Below are positions 28,660 through 37,621 of a stretch of 64,000 nt of DNA, piece after piece. Where the stretch lies: NCBI GenBank assembly GCA_937924775.1, contig CALDUT010000010.1:372001-436000 (forward strand), read 5' to 3'. The notes beneath the pieces were generated by a model that saw only the letters and a list, made by a program, of their open reading frames with translations, did not search any database and had not been told where the DNA came from. Origin of the DNA: an uncultured Gemmata sp. GTDB lineage: Bacteria > Planctomycetota > Planctomycetia > Gemmatales > Gemmataceae. A program made the translations under genes and the position numbers. Each line of letters starts with the position of its first letter. Position 1 is the first letter of the stretch.

Positions 28660-30468
28660 CTACTGCTTGGTTCTGTCGTTGGCTATGGTGTTCGCATCGT
28701 TGGTAGCTTGAAAATCCTTCACGACCAGCTTCACTCTGCGATAACCGTTCCACTCCTCGATGCGCGGGGTGAAGGCCACCGCATAATGCCCAGCGGGATT
28801 GTTCAGTTCCTCAAAGCGTTCCAGCATGTTCCACGCAACACAGGCTTGCTGGGTTTGTCCTTGCCGGACACAAAAGCTCACATGTCGCCTGGGCTCATCT
28901 TTACCAATCGATCGCAGGAATTCGATCCTTACTCCTGTCGCCAACAATATTGGCTCAGCATTGCCAGCTCCATAAGGTTCGAGTTTGTTTAACTCTTTCA
29001 CCAAATTGATGGTTATAGCAGCCAAGGGAATTTCGGCGTCGATCGCAAGAGTGTGACCGAGAGAGATGGTTCTCAGCTGCTTGGATACAAAAGCGTTGAA
29101 GCAATCGCGAAAAGCCTCAATGCGTTCGGGGCGGATTTTGAAGCCTGCAGCAGCTCCGTGGCCCCCATGGCTTTCCAGAAAAGCTTCGCAGGCCGTGAGT
29201 GCGTGATGCAGTTCAATACCGGGCATACTGCGCCCCGATCCCTGGGCGACCGAGCCGTCCTCGGTGATCGCGATCACCAGCGCGGGTTTGCCGTAGTGAT
29301 CCATCAAGCGACTGGCGACGATTCCTATCACACCGGGGTGCCAGTTTTTCGAAGCTACAACAATGGCTGGGTCGTTGGCATAGTTCTGGTCAATGAGAGC
29401 TTTGGCTTCCTCCGTATAAGTCCGTTCTCGGGCTTTTCGCTCTTGGTTTTGGCGGCCCAGATGGTGGGCGATGGATTGGGCTCTTTTTTCGCAAGTGGTT
29501 GTCAACAACTCCACGGCTAGTCGGGCGCATCCCAAACGACCGGCCGCGTTCAGATGCGGAGCAATGTGGTAAGAAACATCATTCACAGTCAGTGTTCTCT
29601 TTTCCGATGGTGACTCCCTATCACAGACGGCCATAAGCGCCGCCAGACCCTCACTGGGATGCTTGGAGATTCGCTCCAGACCATGCCGCACGAAGATGCG
29701 GTTTTCATCCATCAGTGGGACGACATCGGCAATAATCCCCAACGCGGCCAATCCCATCGAATCCAACAGCAACTCGCGAAGTTCGGCAGTCACACGGGAA
29801 GAACCGCAGGCGCGTTGGGCGATGGCCCAAGCCAGTTTGAATGCCACCGCCGCCCCGGACAAGTGGCCGAACGGATACGGCGACTCCGCCGGCAAGCGGG
29901 GATGCACCACAGCAGCGGCTTGTGGCAACAGTGGTCGATCAAGGTCCATACGCATTTCATGGTGATCTGTGATGATCAGCTCGATTCCCCGTTGTCGGGC
30001 CAATTCCGCTTCCGCGAGACTGGTAATCCCACAGTCAACGCTGATCACCATGGACACGCCGTCATCCGCCAATCTCTCGAGTTGTTCGCGATTGAGGCCG
30101 TAGCCATCGATGCAGCGCAAGGGAATGTGATATTGCACTTGGGCTCCCAATTTCGTCAAAAGCCGCAACAGAATCGCCGTCCCGGTGATGCCATCGACGT
30201 CGTAGTCGCCATAGATACACAGGGAGCGTTTTTCCGCGATGGCACGAACAATCCGCTCAGCCGCTTCACGGACACCTGGGAGCTGATGCGGCTCGTATAG
30301 ATCCGATAATTTCGGGTCAAGAAATCGCGAGGCCTTCGCGGCATCGCGGATGCCGCGATTGATGAGGAGTTGGGCTACCACAGGCGAAATTCTCGCCGTT
30401 GTGGCGAGCCGTTGGACCGCGACATGGTCGTGGGGGTGCAGGTGCCACCGTGTATAGCGCCGGGTCAT
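28660..30468 (-). CDS. recJ: single-stranded-DNA-specific exonuclease RecJ
   Basis: 5'-3' exonuclease of recombination and repair. 602 residues. The DHH motifs are intact: IYGDYDVDGITGTAILL (Mn-binding Asp), SVDCGITSLAEAE and ITDHHEMR, and the DHHA1 domain carries GGHGAAAGF. The C-terminal OB-like RecJ segment includes YGAGNAEP and the conserved basic end. The start has GGGG-rich purines upstream. It stands alone, divergent from the Cys/Pro-rich gene (360 bases). Confidence 0.96.
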   Translation of the reverse strand: MTRRYTRWHLHPHDHVAVQRLATTARISPVVAQLLINRGIRDAAKASRFLDPKLSDLYEPHQLPGVREAAERIVRAIAEKRSLCIYGDYDVDGITGTAILLRLLTKLGAQVQYHIPLRCIDGYGLNREQLERLADDGVSMVISVDCGITSLAEAELARQRGIELIITDHHEMRMDLDRPLLPQAAAVVHPRLPAESPYPFGHLSGAAVAFKLAWAIAQRACGSSRVTAELRELLLDSMGLAALGIIADVVPLMDENRIFVRHGLERISKHPSEGLAALMAVCDRESPSEKRTLTVNDVSYHIAPHLNAAGRLGCARLAVELLTTTCEKRAQSIAHHLGRQNQERKARERTYTEEAKALIDQNYANDPAIVVASKNWHPGVIGIVASRLMDHYGKPALVIAITEDGSVAQGSGRSMPGIELHHALTACEAFLESHGGHGAAAGFKIRPERIEAFRDCFNAFVSKQLRTISLGHTLAIDAEIPLAAITINLVKELNKLEPYGAGNAEPILLATGVRIEFLRSIGKDEPRRHVSFCVRQGQTQQACVAWNMLERFEELNNPAGHYAVAFTPRIEEWNGYRRVKLVVKDFQATNDANTIANDRTKQ

Positions 30469-30828
30469 ATCCCCCCTTCCCTTCGAGAAACAAGTGTCAT
30501 CTGATCAGCCCCGGTGCGACCGCGGATGAGAATCGCTGGTCGGTGGACGAAGAACTCCGATCAGCCGGAGATTCTTCGTTAGAGCAGTTGCCGCCAAGCC
30601 TGACAATACCAACCCAATGGACATTCAAGCTGTCGAAGAACCATCACGTTTGGCGGCGACCAGCACAGAAAATGGCGACGGTAGGATCCGAACAAGCGGT
30701 GTAACCGAACGCGGATTGTTGGGGCTTTTTGCCATTTTCATTCACGTCGTTCACGAATTCTCCTAGTACAAGTCGATGCGAAAAGTGGTGTTGGTTTCAA
30801 AATATGTGTCGAAACGGAGGTAGTTACT
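30469..30828. other. 360-base divergent intergenic region with a strong hairpin
   Basis: Between recJ and the Cys/Pro-rich gene. CGAAGAACTCCG (30548-30559) and CGGAGATTCTTCG (30566-30578) pair along 12 bp with a single bulged A and a 6-base loop; no U-tract follows, so this is more likely an operator or leader structure than a terminator. No gene seen. Confidence 0.4.
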
Positions 30829-31338
30829 GTGAATGCCGCGATTCTGATCATGTCATCGGCCGCGTTGGCCGGGGCCGACCCCGCTCCACCGCCGCCCCCC
30901 TCCGCTGCTCCGATCGTGGTCAGCAGCGGCGCGGGGTGCAACAATTGTGCGCCGGTCAGCTGCTGCGACAGCGGGCGAGTGGGAATTCTCGATCGCGTAA
31001 GGGCCCGCATCGGTGGATTGGGACGAAAATCTAAGGATTGTAGTTGCCCTCCGCCTGTCTACTGTCCGCCTCCGCCCGCATGCCAGCCGTGCCCCACAAG
31101 CTATCAAGACCGCCCCAATCTCCTTGACAAGATGCGGGAATGGTGGGGTAAGCGGCGTGCTTGCGCTCCGGCGTGCTGCGATCCGTGCGCTGGGGTCGCC
31201 GTTCCACCGACAACACCCGCCCCGGGTGGAGGTACAACTCCACCTAAGGAAATGCCCAAGCCCAAGGATGAAAGTAAAAAAGAAGGTTCGGAGGTTGCTA
31301 TCCCTACTCCGCCGATCGTTTCGACCAGCCCTTACTGA
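30829..31338 (+). CDS. small Cys- and Pro-rich exported(?) protein
   Basis: 169 residues from GTG 30829, with GGAGG eight bases upstream. A short hydrophobic N-terminus (AAILIMSSAALAGA) may be a signal peptide but has no positive charge. The body is Pro/Cys-rich with paired cysteines: CNNCAPVSCCDSG, CSCPPPVYC, CQPCPTSY, CAPACCDPCAG, then a Pro/Lys/Ser tail. The segment LLDKMREWWGKRRA is basic-amphipathic. I recognise no named family; the Cys pairs could bind metal or make disulfides outside the cell. Followed by an intrinsic terminator. Confidence 0.75.
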   Translation: MNAAILIMSSAALAGADPAPPPPPSAAPIVVSSGAGCNNCAPVSCCDSGRVGILDRVRARIGGLGRKSKDCSCPPPVYCPPPPACQPCPTSYQDRPNLLDKMREWWGKRRACAPACCDPCAGVAVPPTTPAPGGGTTPPKEMPKPKDESKKEGSEVAIPTPPIVSTSPY

Positions 31339-31407
31339 ACATCCCTCAATTAGATTCTGCGCAATTCACTGCGCCGGAGCAACCAACTTTACTGAATTTT
31401 TTTTCAC

Positions 31408-31447
31408 CAACCGCTGGTCGATCGTAACGGCCAACGGTTGTTTTTTT
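31408..31447 (+). terminator. intrinsic terminator after the Cys/Pro-rich gene
   Basis: CAACCGCTGG / CCAACGGTTG (9 of 10 pairs) followed by seven T at 31441-31447, about 70 bases past the stop codon. Confidence 0.85.
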
Positions 31448-31532
31448 CACTTTCCATACCAACGCCTCACTTCCACTGGTCTCGAAACCGATTAGATTGA
31501 CACTGGTGACGGGAGCCAACGGAGTCGCAGGG

Positions 31533-32108
31533 ATGAATGAGGCATCTCCGGGGCCGGGATCGGAACTCGCGTACAAAATCGCTCGGCTGGTCGAAGAGAA
31601 AGGTTGGAATCAGGAGGATTTTGCGCGCATCGCTCGCCTCAATCGTCACACGGTTCACCAAATCCTTCATGGTGGCCCCAAACGGCAACTCCGCAACATC
31701 ACGATCAGCAAGTGTGCTAAAGGTTTGGATTTGACCGTCAGTGAGTTGCGTCATCTTCCTTTGGAGCGGTTAATTCCGCGGATGCACGGCAAGCCCCCCG
31801 TGGATGACGAAGCCCTCAAAATCCTCTACGCACGGGCGACTTTGCCGGAGCTGATCGCCTGGCTCGACCGCAACCGACAACGGGCCAGCGAGTTACGCAC
31901 TGATGAAATTCAAGAACTTCTCGACATGCAAGCCCCCGGGGGCCCGCTTGAGCGGTTGGGGGTGGAACACTGTGTGGAGTTATTGGAGCGCCGGCGCGAG
32001 GTGATCAACCGGGTCAAAGAGATCGCCCGCACAGAATATTTCCAATTGCTCGAACAATTCGTGCAACTCGTCTTTGAGAAGGTCAAGCCCCCGCCCCGGT
32101 GGGTTTGA
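31533..32108 (+). CDS. XRE-family helix-turn-helix regulator
   Basis: 191 residues. HTH of Cro/C1 type at about residues 12-70 (ELAYKIARLVEEKGW, NQEDFARIARLNRHTVHQIL), then a long helical C-terminal region rich in charged residues, possibly for dimerisation or signal binding. The ATG at 31533 is preferred to 31497 because GGAG and CAGGG lie before it. No metal, ligand or receiver motif recognised. It is convergent with gltB across a shared bidirectional terminator; target operator unknown. Confidence 0.85.
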   Translation: MNEASPGPGSELAYKIARLVEEKGWNQEDFARIARLNRHTVHQILHGGPKRQLRNITISKCAKGLDLTVSELRHLPLERLIPRMHGKPPVDDEALKILYARATLPELIAWLDRNRQRASELRTDEIQELLDMQAPGGPLERLGVEHCVELLERRREVINRVKEIARTEYFQLLEQFVQLVFEKVKPPPRWV

Positions 32109-32160
32109 CGTGCTCGTGGGAATCTTCCTCTTTCTCACTTTCACTTTATTCTGAGGGAGC

Positions 32161-32207
32161 CTTTTCGATCGCAAAGCCTATGGCCTTAAGCTTTTGCGAT
32201 CGAAAAG
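32161..32207. terminator. bidirectional terminator between XRE gene and gltB
   Basis: Perfect 15-bp inverted repeat: CTTTTCGATCGCAAA (32161-32175) and TTTGCGATCGAAAAG (32193-32207). Lies between two convergent genes, with the arms' own A/T runs serving as U-tracts in either direction. Confidence 0.8.
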
Positions 32208-32236
32208 GGTTCGACTGATTCTCAATCTGGCGGGTA

Positions 32237-35200
32237 TCAGCCGGCGTTGGTTCCTGCGGTTTTGAGATCTTCCATCGCACGGGCCACGGCCAGTGGCAGA
32301 ATTTTGCGAAGCCGACGACCGCGGCGGACGTCGGCCCAGTTCTTCAGGATATACTCGGCCTGGCGACTGCCGGTGCGCGCAAAATATTGGTGCAACAGCG
32401 GATGCATCCACTCATAATCGACGTGGGAGCAGTCGATGACCGTGACACTTTTGCTGTGCAGCTTGGCGGGTACTTCGGTTTTGGGATCGTAGATGAATAG
32501 TTCCCCGCCGGTCATTCCCGAGCCAATTTCATTCTCCACAGGCCCAAGAATCACCACTTTGCCCCGCGTCATGTACTCGCAAGCGTATTTGCCAGCGGCT
32601 TCGGCCACGATTGTTGCACCAGAGTTACGGATGCCCAGGCGGTGCCCGGCTCGGCCACCGATGAAGATCGTTCCACCGGTGGCACCGTAGCCGACGTTGT
32701 TACCCGCGACACTTTGGATTTCCCCACCGTAGTTGCTAGCGGTGTAGTCGAGAGTGACAACCACGGTGCCGCCGGAAATGCCTTTAGCGACGCCATCTTG
32801 GGCGAAGCCACGCAGTTCGAGGTCCAAGCCGTTGACGCACCAAGCACCAAAGCTTTGCCCGGCTTCACCTTCGAGCCGAACCTTCACTTTGCGGTGGTGC
32901 GGCATCCCTTCGCGGCCATAAAGTTTGGCGATCAGACCGGCCACCGTAGCCCCGACCGCGCGATCGGAATTCTTGACACGGAAGACCAAATCGGCATTCT
33001 GGGCGGTATCGATCGCATCGTACGCAGCGGCCAGAATCCGTTCATTGAGCGATTGACCGTGGGCAGAGCGGTCGCAAATTCCGCGACTGTCCGCCACCTG
33101 AGGGTAATTGTTCGCCAAACGTGACAAAGCCATATCGGGTTGGATGAATTTCGACAAATCGAGTAGCGCCGCTCGGGGGTTCACCTGGGGCAAATCGGTA
33201 CGTCGCAGGAGGAGGTCGGAACGGCCGGTGATCTCCGAAAGTTGACGGAAACCCAAACGTGATAAGATGTTGCGAACTTCATGGGCCACGGCCAGAAGAT
33301 AGGCTTTGGTGTGTTCGGGATGGCCTTTGAAAATTTCAGGGCTACCCGTGATCCCGGTGGGGCAATTGGGGATGTGGCAGCTTTTGCACACGATACAGCC
33401 CACCGATACCATTAGCCCTTGGCCGAAGCTGAATTCGTCGGCTCCGAACAGCGCATACTTGACGACGTCGTACCCGTTTTTGATGCCGCCGGCGACGCGA
33501 AGCTTTACTGAAGTTCTTAACCCGTTGAGAACAAGGGCCTGATGAGCTTCCGCCAAGCCCATTTCGCTTGGCAAGCCGGCGTGTTCTTTACTGGAAACCA
33601 TGGCTGCGCCGGTACCACCGTCGATGCCGTCGATTTCGATGATGTCAGCTCCGGCTTTGGCCACGCCCACCGCTATGGTGCCAATATTCTCCACCGCGAC
33701 CAGTTTGACCGACACCGGCACGCCAGGTTTGACGGCTTTCAGGTCGTAGATGAGTTGAGCGAGGTCTTCGATGCTGTAGATGTCGTGATGAGGCGGTGGG
33801 CTGATGAGGTCGGTGCCGGGTTTGGCAAAGCGAATTTCGGCGATTTCCGCCGTGACCTTCTTGCCCATCAGCTGGCCACCTTCGCCCGGCTTGGCCCCTT
33901 GAGCCATCTTGATGGACAGTTCATCGGCGTTCACCAAATATTCGGCATCGACGCCGAAGCGTCCGCTGGCGACCTGACGAATCCGGCTGCGGAAACGGCT
34001 TTTGGCGATGTCGCCCCCGAGGGTATAGATTTCAGGATGGGCCATCCGTTGAGCGCGGACTTTCTCCCAAAATGGCCCATAGGCCCGTTCAGGGATGTCG
34101 TTGCGCCACCGGGCTTCCCCCCCTTCCCCGGAGTTGGACAGGGTTCCCAATTCGTTGAGCGCCGCGGCGATCGTCATGTGCGACGCTCCGGTGAGGGCCC
34201 CATGGCTCATGGCCGCACCGCGGAAATGCTGTTGGATGATTGCTTCAGCGCTTTGAACGCGGGCTATATCCAGGGGTTCTGAGGCGTACCGGAGATTGAA
34301 CAGATCGCGGAGAACGGTCGGCACGCGATTGTTTACCATGTCACTGAACTTTATGAACTTTTCACCCACCCGCAGCATCGCGGTGTTGTCGGGGTGTTGA
34401 GGCGGTGCGGTGTACGCCATTTCCCCTCCGCCCTGTTCGGGTTCCGGATGGGCCTCTTTGACGGCATCTCGCAACGCCATGCGCACCTTGGCGTTAAAGG
34501 CGTGGTAGTCGCGGTTGCGGCCTAGAACCGTCATCTTCTCTGCTTGTTGAACGCGCCATTGAGCATCTTCCACCAACTCTCTGAAGCCGATGCCACCAAT
34601 TCGGCTCGGGAAATCGCCTAAAAACTCCATCAATTCTGAGCCAAATCCAACCGCTTCAAACAGTTGCGCCCCGCGATAGCCCTCGATGGTGGTAATGCCC
34701 ATCTTGGAGATGACCTTCTTGATGGTGTCTTCCAGAGCGGCAAAGAGGTTTTCGAGAGCTTCCCGTGGCTCAAGCCGGTATTCTTGTTTCGTCTCGGGGT
34801 CCTTGAAGGTCAGACCGTCCTTCACCAGGCGGAGCATCAAGTACGGATGGACCGCGTCGGCCCCGAAAGCCACCAAACAGCAAACATCGTGTCCTTCTTG
34901 AATGTCCCCCGCTTGGACGATGAGGCTGCACTGATCGCGGAGGCCTTGGCGGCATAGGTATTGGTGAACCGCCCCCAACGCCAGGAGCGATGGGATTGGG
35001 AAAATCCCACGCTTGCAGGCTTCTTTATCGGAGATACACAGAACGTGGTAGCCATCGTGAACGGCCTTTTCTGCAGCACTTTGCAGAGCAATCAGGCTGG
35101 CTTTGAGGGCCTCAGCCCCACCTTGGATGGGGAATGTGGCATCGAGCAGTTTGAACCCCAAAAGTTCGTTCTGCCGGATTTCTTCCACAATTGCATCCGA

Positions 35201-36964
35201 AATAACTGGGGATGGCAATTCCATCTGCCGCACCGGCAGTTCGCGATCGGGCGTGGGAGTGCGGGTGGCAGTGGTGAGCGGTCCGCGGCCCAGATAGGTG
35301 GCCAGTGACATCGCCCCGCCTTCGCGGTAAGGGTCGATCGGGGGGTTTGTTACTTCCGCAAATGTTTGCTGCAAATATTTGAACAGTGTGGGGTGGTATA
35401 CGGAAAAGACCGTCAGAACGCGGTCGTGCCCCATGCTGGAGAGTGGCTCTTTTTTGAGCTTGGCCATTTCGCGAACAAACACGGCCCGGTCGAAATCCCA
35501 GCCGGCTGCTTGCAGGAGATGATCCAGGGACCAGTTCCGCTCGGCCAGCATCGCCCCGACGGTGTCGTCGGTCTGCCGGGTGTAGTCGAAGCCTTCCGGA
35601 ATGACGATCTGTCGGCGGTTCAACTCCCGGATATCCCCCAGTTCGGCTTGCACCTCGGCGACGACCCGGGCCACAATCTGGTAACTGTCCAATCGTTCGC
35701 CGCTGATCGTATCAAGGGCGATCATTTGCCCCGGTTGCAACTGCCCGCTGGCTACAATCGTGGTGGGATCGAGGCCAAAAACACCCGATTCGCTGCCGAT
35801 ATATAACCAGCCGCGCCGGTCGGAACACCAACGAACGGGGCGAAGCCCCATTCGGTCAACCAAACCGACCAAGAATCGCCCATCGGTGCCGATAATACCC
35901 GCCGGGCCATCCCAGGCACACAAGCTCCCGAAACTGCGGCGGTAATATGTGAAGAGGTCGAAGGCGTCTTGGCCCCAGAAGTCGGCTTCGGTGTCCCACA
36001 CCGGTGGGATACTCAGCCGCAACGCCCGCAGCAGGCTCCAGCCCTGTTGCAGCATCAGGTATTCGATCCATTCGTCGAGGCTGGCGGAGTCGCTCATTTT
36101 GGGCGTCAACAGGTCACCACCGGGCAGTGGGGGCTGCAATCCGCGGCAGAAGGCATGGACCGCGTTGCGGTTGGTGCGAATGGTGTTGATTTCCCCATTG
36201 TGGCAACTGATGCGGAAGGGTTGGGCCAAGGTCCAATTGGGGAAAGTATTAGTGCTGTAGCGGCGATGGAAGGTCACGATACCCGTTTCAAATGCCGGAT
36301 TCTGCAAGTCGCTGTAGAATTCGGTCAATTGGCCGCTGGTCATCAGTCCCTTGTAGCTGACCAAACGGGCAGAAAGGGATGGAATATAGACCTGCAGACC
36401 CGCTTGCTGCAGCCGATGGCGCAGTTCCAAACGGCGGAGGTAGAGCCAGCGCTCGGCCTCAGCCACGTCACCCGAGATTGCCAAAAGGGCCTGCTCAATC
36501 ACCGCAGGGCAACTGATGCGTGCCTGGGCAGGTAGGGCCTCGGTGTTCGTGGGCACGGGGCGAAAGCCCAGGAAACGCGCAGGCCCGGCGGAAAGCACTT
36601 CGCGAATAAGGCTACGGGCATGATGGACTCGCGTTGCCTCTGTTTCAAAGAGGAAAATCACCCCTACGGCAACCGGGTCTTCCGGACGCAACTCGCGGGC
36701 CCCCTCGAGGCGGAGGCGCTTGGCTTCGTCCTTGAAGAACGCCTGCGGCAGAGTCGCCAATAAGCCGGCCCCATCTCCCGCTTCGCCGCAAACCCCACCG
36801 CGGTGTTCCATAGCCCGCAACGCCACAATGGCTTTTTTCATCACATCGGGATGGGGTTGGCCATCGCGAGCGGCAATACCGCCGATCCCGCAGGCATCGT
36901 GCCCAACCTCGTCGGTGTAAAGAAGATTGCCCAGGTGCAGCCGGTGTAAGCCGTGGTGGGTCAT
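32237..36964 (-). CDS. gltB: glutamate synthase large subunit
   Basis: Makes glutamate from glutamine and 2-oxoglutarate. 1575 residues from the ATG at 36964; family length about 1480-1550. The N-terminal glutaminase domain has its catalytic Cys25 in HDACGIGGI (the propeptide to residue 24 is removed in the family). The central domain, the FMN-binding synthase domain (GGDIAKSRFRS..., VSVKLVAVENIG), the 3Fe-4S ligands in CIVCKSCHIPNCPTGI and the C-terminal GXGXG beta-helix (GGTVVV, GYGATGG, GGRAGHRLG) are all seen. The small subunit gltD is not adjacent, unlike many bacteria. Confidence 0.97.
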   Translation of the reverse strand: MTHHGLHRLHLGNLLYTDEVGHDACGIGGIAARDGQPHPDVMKKAIVALRAMEHRGGVCGEAGDGAGLLATLPQAFFKDEAKRLRLEGARELRPEDPVAVGVIFLFETEATRVHHARSLIREVLSAGPARFLGFRPVPTNTEALPAQARISCPAVIEQALLAISGDVAEAERWLYLRRLELRHRLQQAGLQVYIPSLSARLVSYKGLMTSGQLTEFYSDLQNPAFETGIVTFHRRYSTNTFPNWTLAQPFRISCHNGEINTIRTNRNAVHAFCRGLQPPLPGGDLLTPKMSDSASLDEWIEYLMLQQGWSLLRALRLSIPPVWDTEADFWGQDAFDLFTYYRRSFGSLCAWDGPAGIIGTDGRFLVGLVDRMGLRPVRWCSDRRGWLYIGSESGVFGLDPTTIVASGQLQPGQMIALDTISGERLDSYQIVARVVAEVQAELGDIRELNRRQIVIPEGFDYTRQTDDTVGAMLAERNWSLDHLLQAAGWDFDRAVFVREMAKLKKEPLSSMGHDRVLTVFSVYHPTLFKYLQQTFAEVTNPPIDPYREGGAMSLATYLGRGPLTTATRTPTPDRELPVRQMELPSPVISDAIVEEIRQNELLGFKLLDATFPIQGGAEALKASLIALQSAAEKAVHDGYHVLCISDKEACKRGIFPIPSLLALGAVHQYLCRQGLRDQCSLIVQAGDIQEGHDVCCLVAFGADAVHPYLMLRLVKDGLTFKDPETKQEYRLEPREALENLFAALEDTIKKVISKMGITTIEGYRGAQLFEAVGFGSELMEFLGDFPSRIGGIGFRELVEDAQWRVQQAEKMTVLGRNRDYHAFNAKVRMALRDAVKEAHPEPEQGGGEMAYTAPPQHPDNTAMLRVGEKFIKFSDMVNNRVPTVLRDLFNLRYASEPLDIARVQSAEAIIQQHFRGAAMSHGALTGASHMTIAAALNELGTLSNSGEGGEARWRNDIPERAYGPFWEKVRAQRMAHPEIYTLGGDIAKSRFRSRIRQVASGRFGVDAEYLVNADELSIKMAQGAKPGEGGQLMGKKVTAEIAEIRFAKPGTDLISPPPHHDIYSIEDLAQLIYDLKAVKPGVPVSVKLVAVENIGTIAVGVAKAGADIIEIDGIDGGTGAAMVSSKEHAGLPSEMGLAEAHQALVLNGLRTSVKLRVAGGIKNGYDVVKYALFGADEFSFGQGLMVSVGCIVCKSCHIPNCPTGITGSPEIFKGHPEHTKAYLLAVAHEVRNILSRLGFRQLSEITGRSDLLLRRTDLPQVNPRAALLDLSKFIQPDMALSRLANNYPQVADSRGICDRSAHGQSLNERILAAAYDAIDTAQNADLVFRVKNSDRAVGATVAGLIAKLYGREGMPHHRKVKVRLEGEAGQSFGAWCVNGLDLELRGFAQDGVAKGISGGTVVVTLDYTASNYGGEIQSVAGNNVGYGATGGTIFIGGRAGHRLGIRNSGATIVAEAAGKYACEYMTRGKVVILGPVENEIGSGMTGGELFIYDPKTEVPAKLHSKSVTVIDCSHVDYEWMHPLLHQYFARTGSRQAEYILKNWADVRRGRRLRKILPLAVARAMEDLKTAGTNAG

Positions 36965-37245
36965 GGGTGTTAACAAATCGACGGACGATTTCTCTCGAAC
37001 TCGAAAATTCTAACAGGTACTCCAACCGAATGCCAGACGATCACTTATCTTGCTTGCGAGTAAGGACTACGGCAAGCCCCGGAGGGAAGACCACCCCCCA
37101 AGAATTCCGTAACTAACCGCTTGCAAGGGGCGATGGCGGTGAGTAGAACACGGGTGAATTCTCCGATGCGGCGAAGTTTTCGCTATAAACAGACCGCATC
37201 TCCCGTTTGTTCCCTTCACACTTTCCTCAGAAAGGGGAGGTTCGT

Positions 37246-37356
37246 ATGCCAGAGTGGATGATGTCTTGGGGATATTTAGCGGGCTGCGCGGTGGCGTTGG
37301 TCGTTTTGATTGGGTTGTACCTGTTCTTGCGCAATAACCGCAAGGATGAAGATTAA
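37246..37356 (+). CDS. 36-residue single-pass membrane microprotein
   Basis: Begins ATG CCA GAG TGG and ends GAT GAA GAT TAA. A GGGGAGG Shine-Dalgarno lies six bases upstream. The sequence is a 21-residue hydrophobic helix (GYLAGCAVALVVLIGLYLFL) flanked by an acidic/aromatic N-terminus and a charged RNNRKDED tail, consistent with one transmembrane helix and positive-inside topology with the C-terminus in the cytoplasm. Too short for usual gene callers. Upstream of it is the divergent gltB gene (281 bases away). Function unknown. Confidence 0.7.
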   Translation: MPEWMMSWGYLAGCAVALVVLIGLYLFLRNNRKDED

Positions 37357-37435
37357 GCAGCACCTCACCTTCAGTTTAACTGAATTGACCGCTGCCGTAT
37401 TGTAGAACCCCGCCACCTTCACAAGCAGACAATCC

Positions 37436-37467
37436 CCGCGGGTCACCGCTCTTCGGTCGGCCCGCGG
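37436..37467. repeat. GC-rich hairpin downstream of the microprotein
   Basis: CCGCGGG / CCCGCGG with an inner ACCG / CGGT pair and a CTCTT loop. About 80 bases after the microprotein stop and upstream of the htrA 3' end; no T-run, so not a standard terminator. Confidence 0.4.
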
Positions 37468-37621
37468 TACAGTAATATTGTGCCCTAACGCCTGCCTGCT
37501 ACCCTGATTGCTACAAAGACTGCGATTCTCACGAGCACATCCACCGGTCAGCCGTTGAGATTGCGGGATGGCGTCTGAGCCTGAATAATCAACTCAGACA
37601 AGTAAACATCACATTATCACG

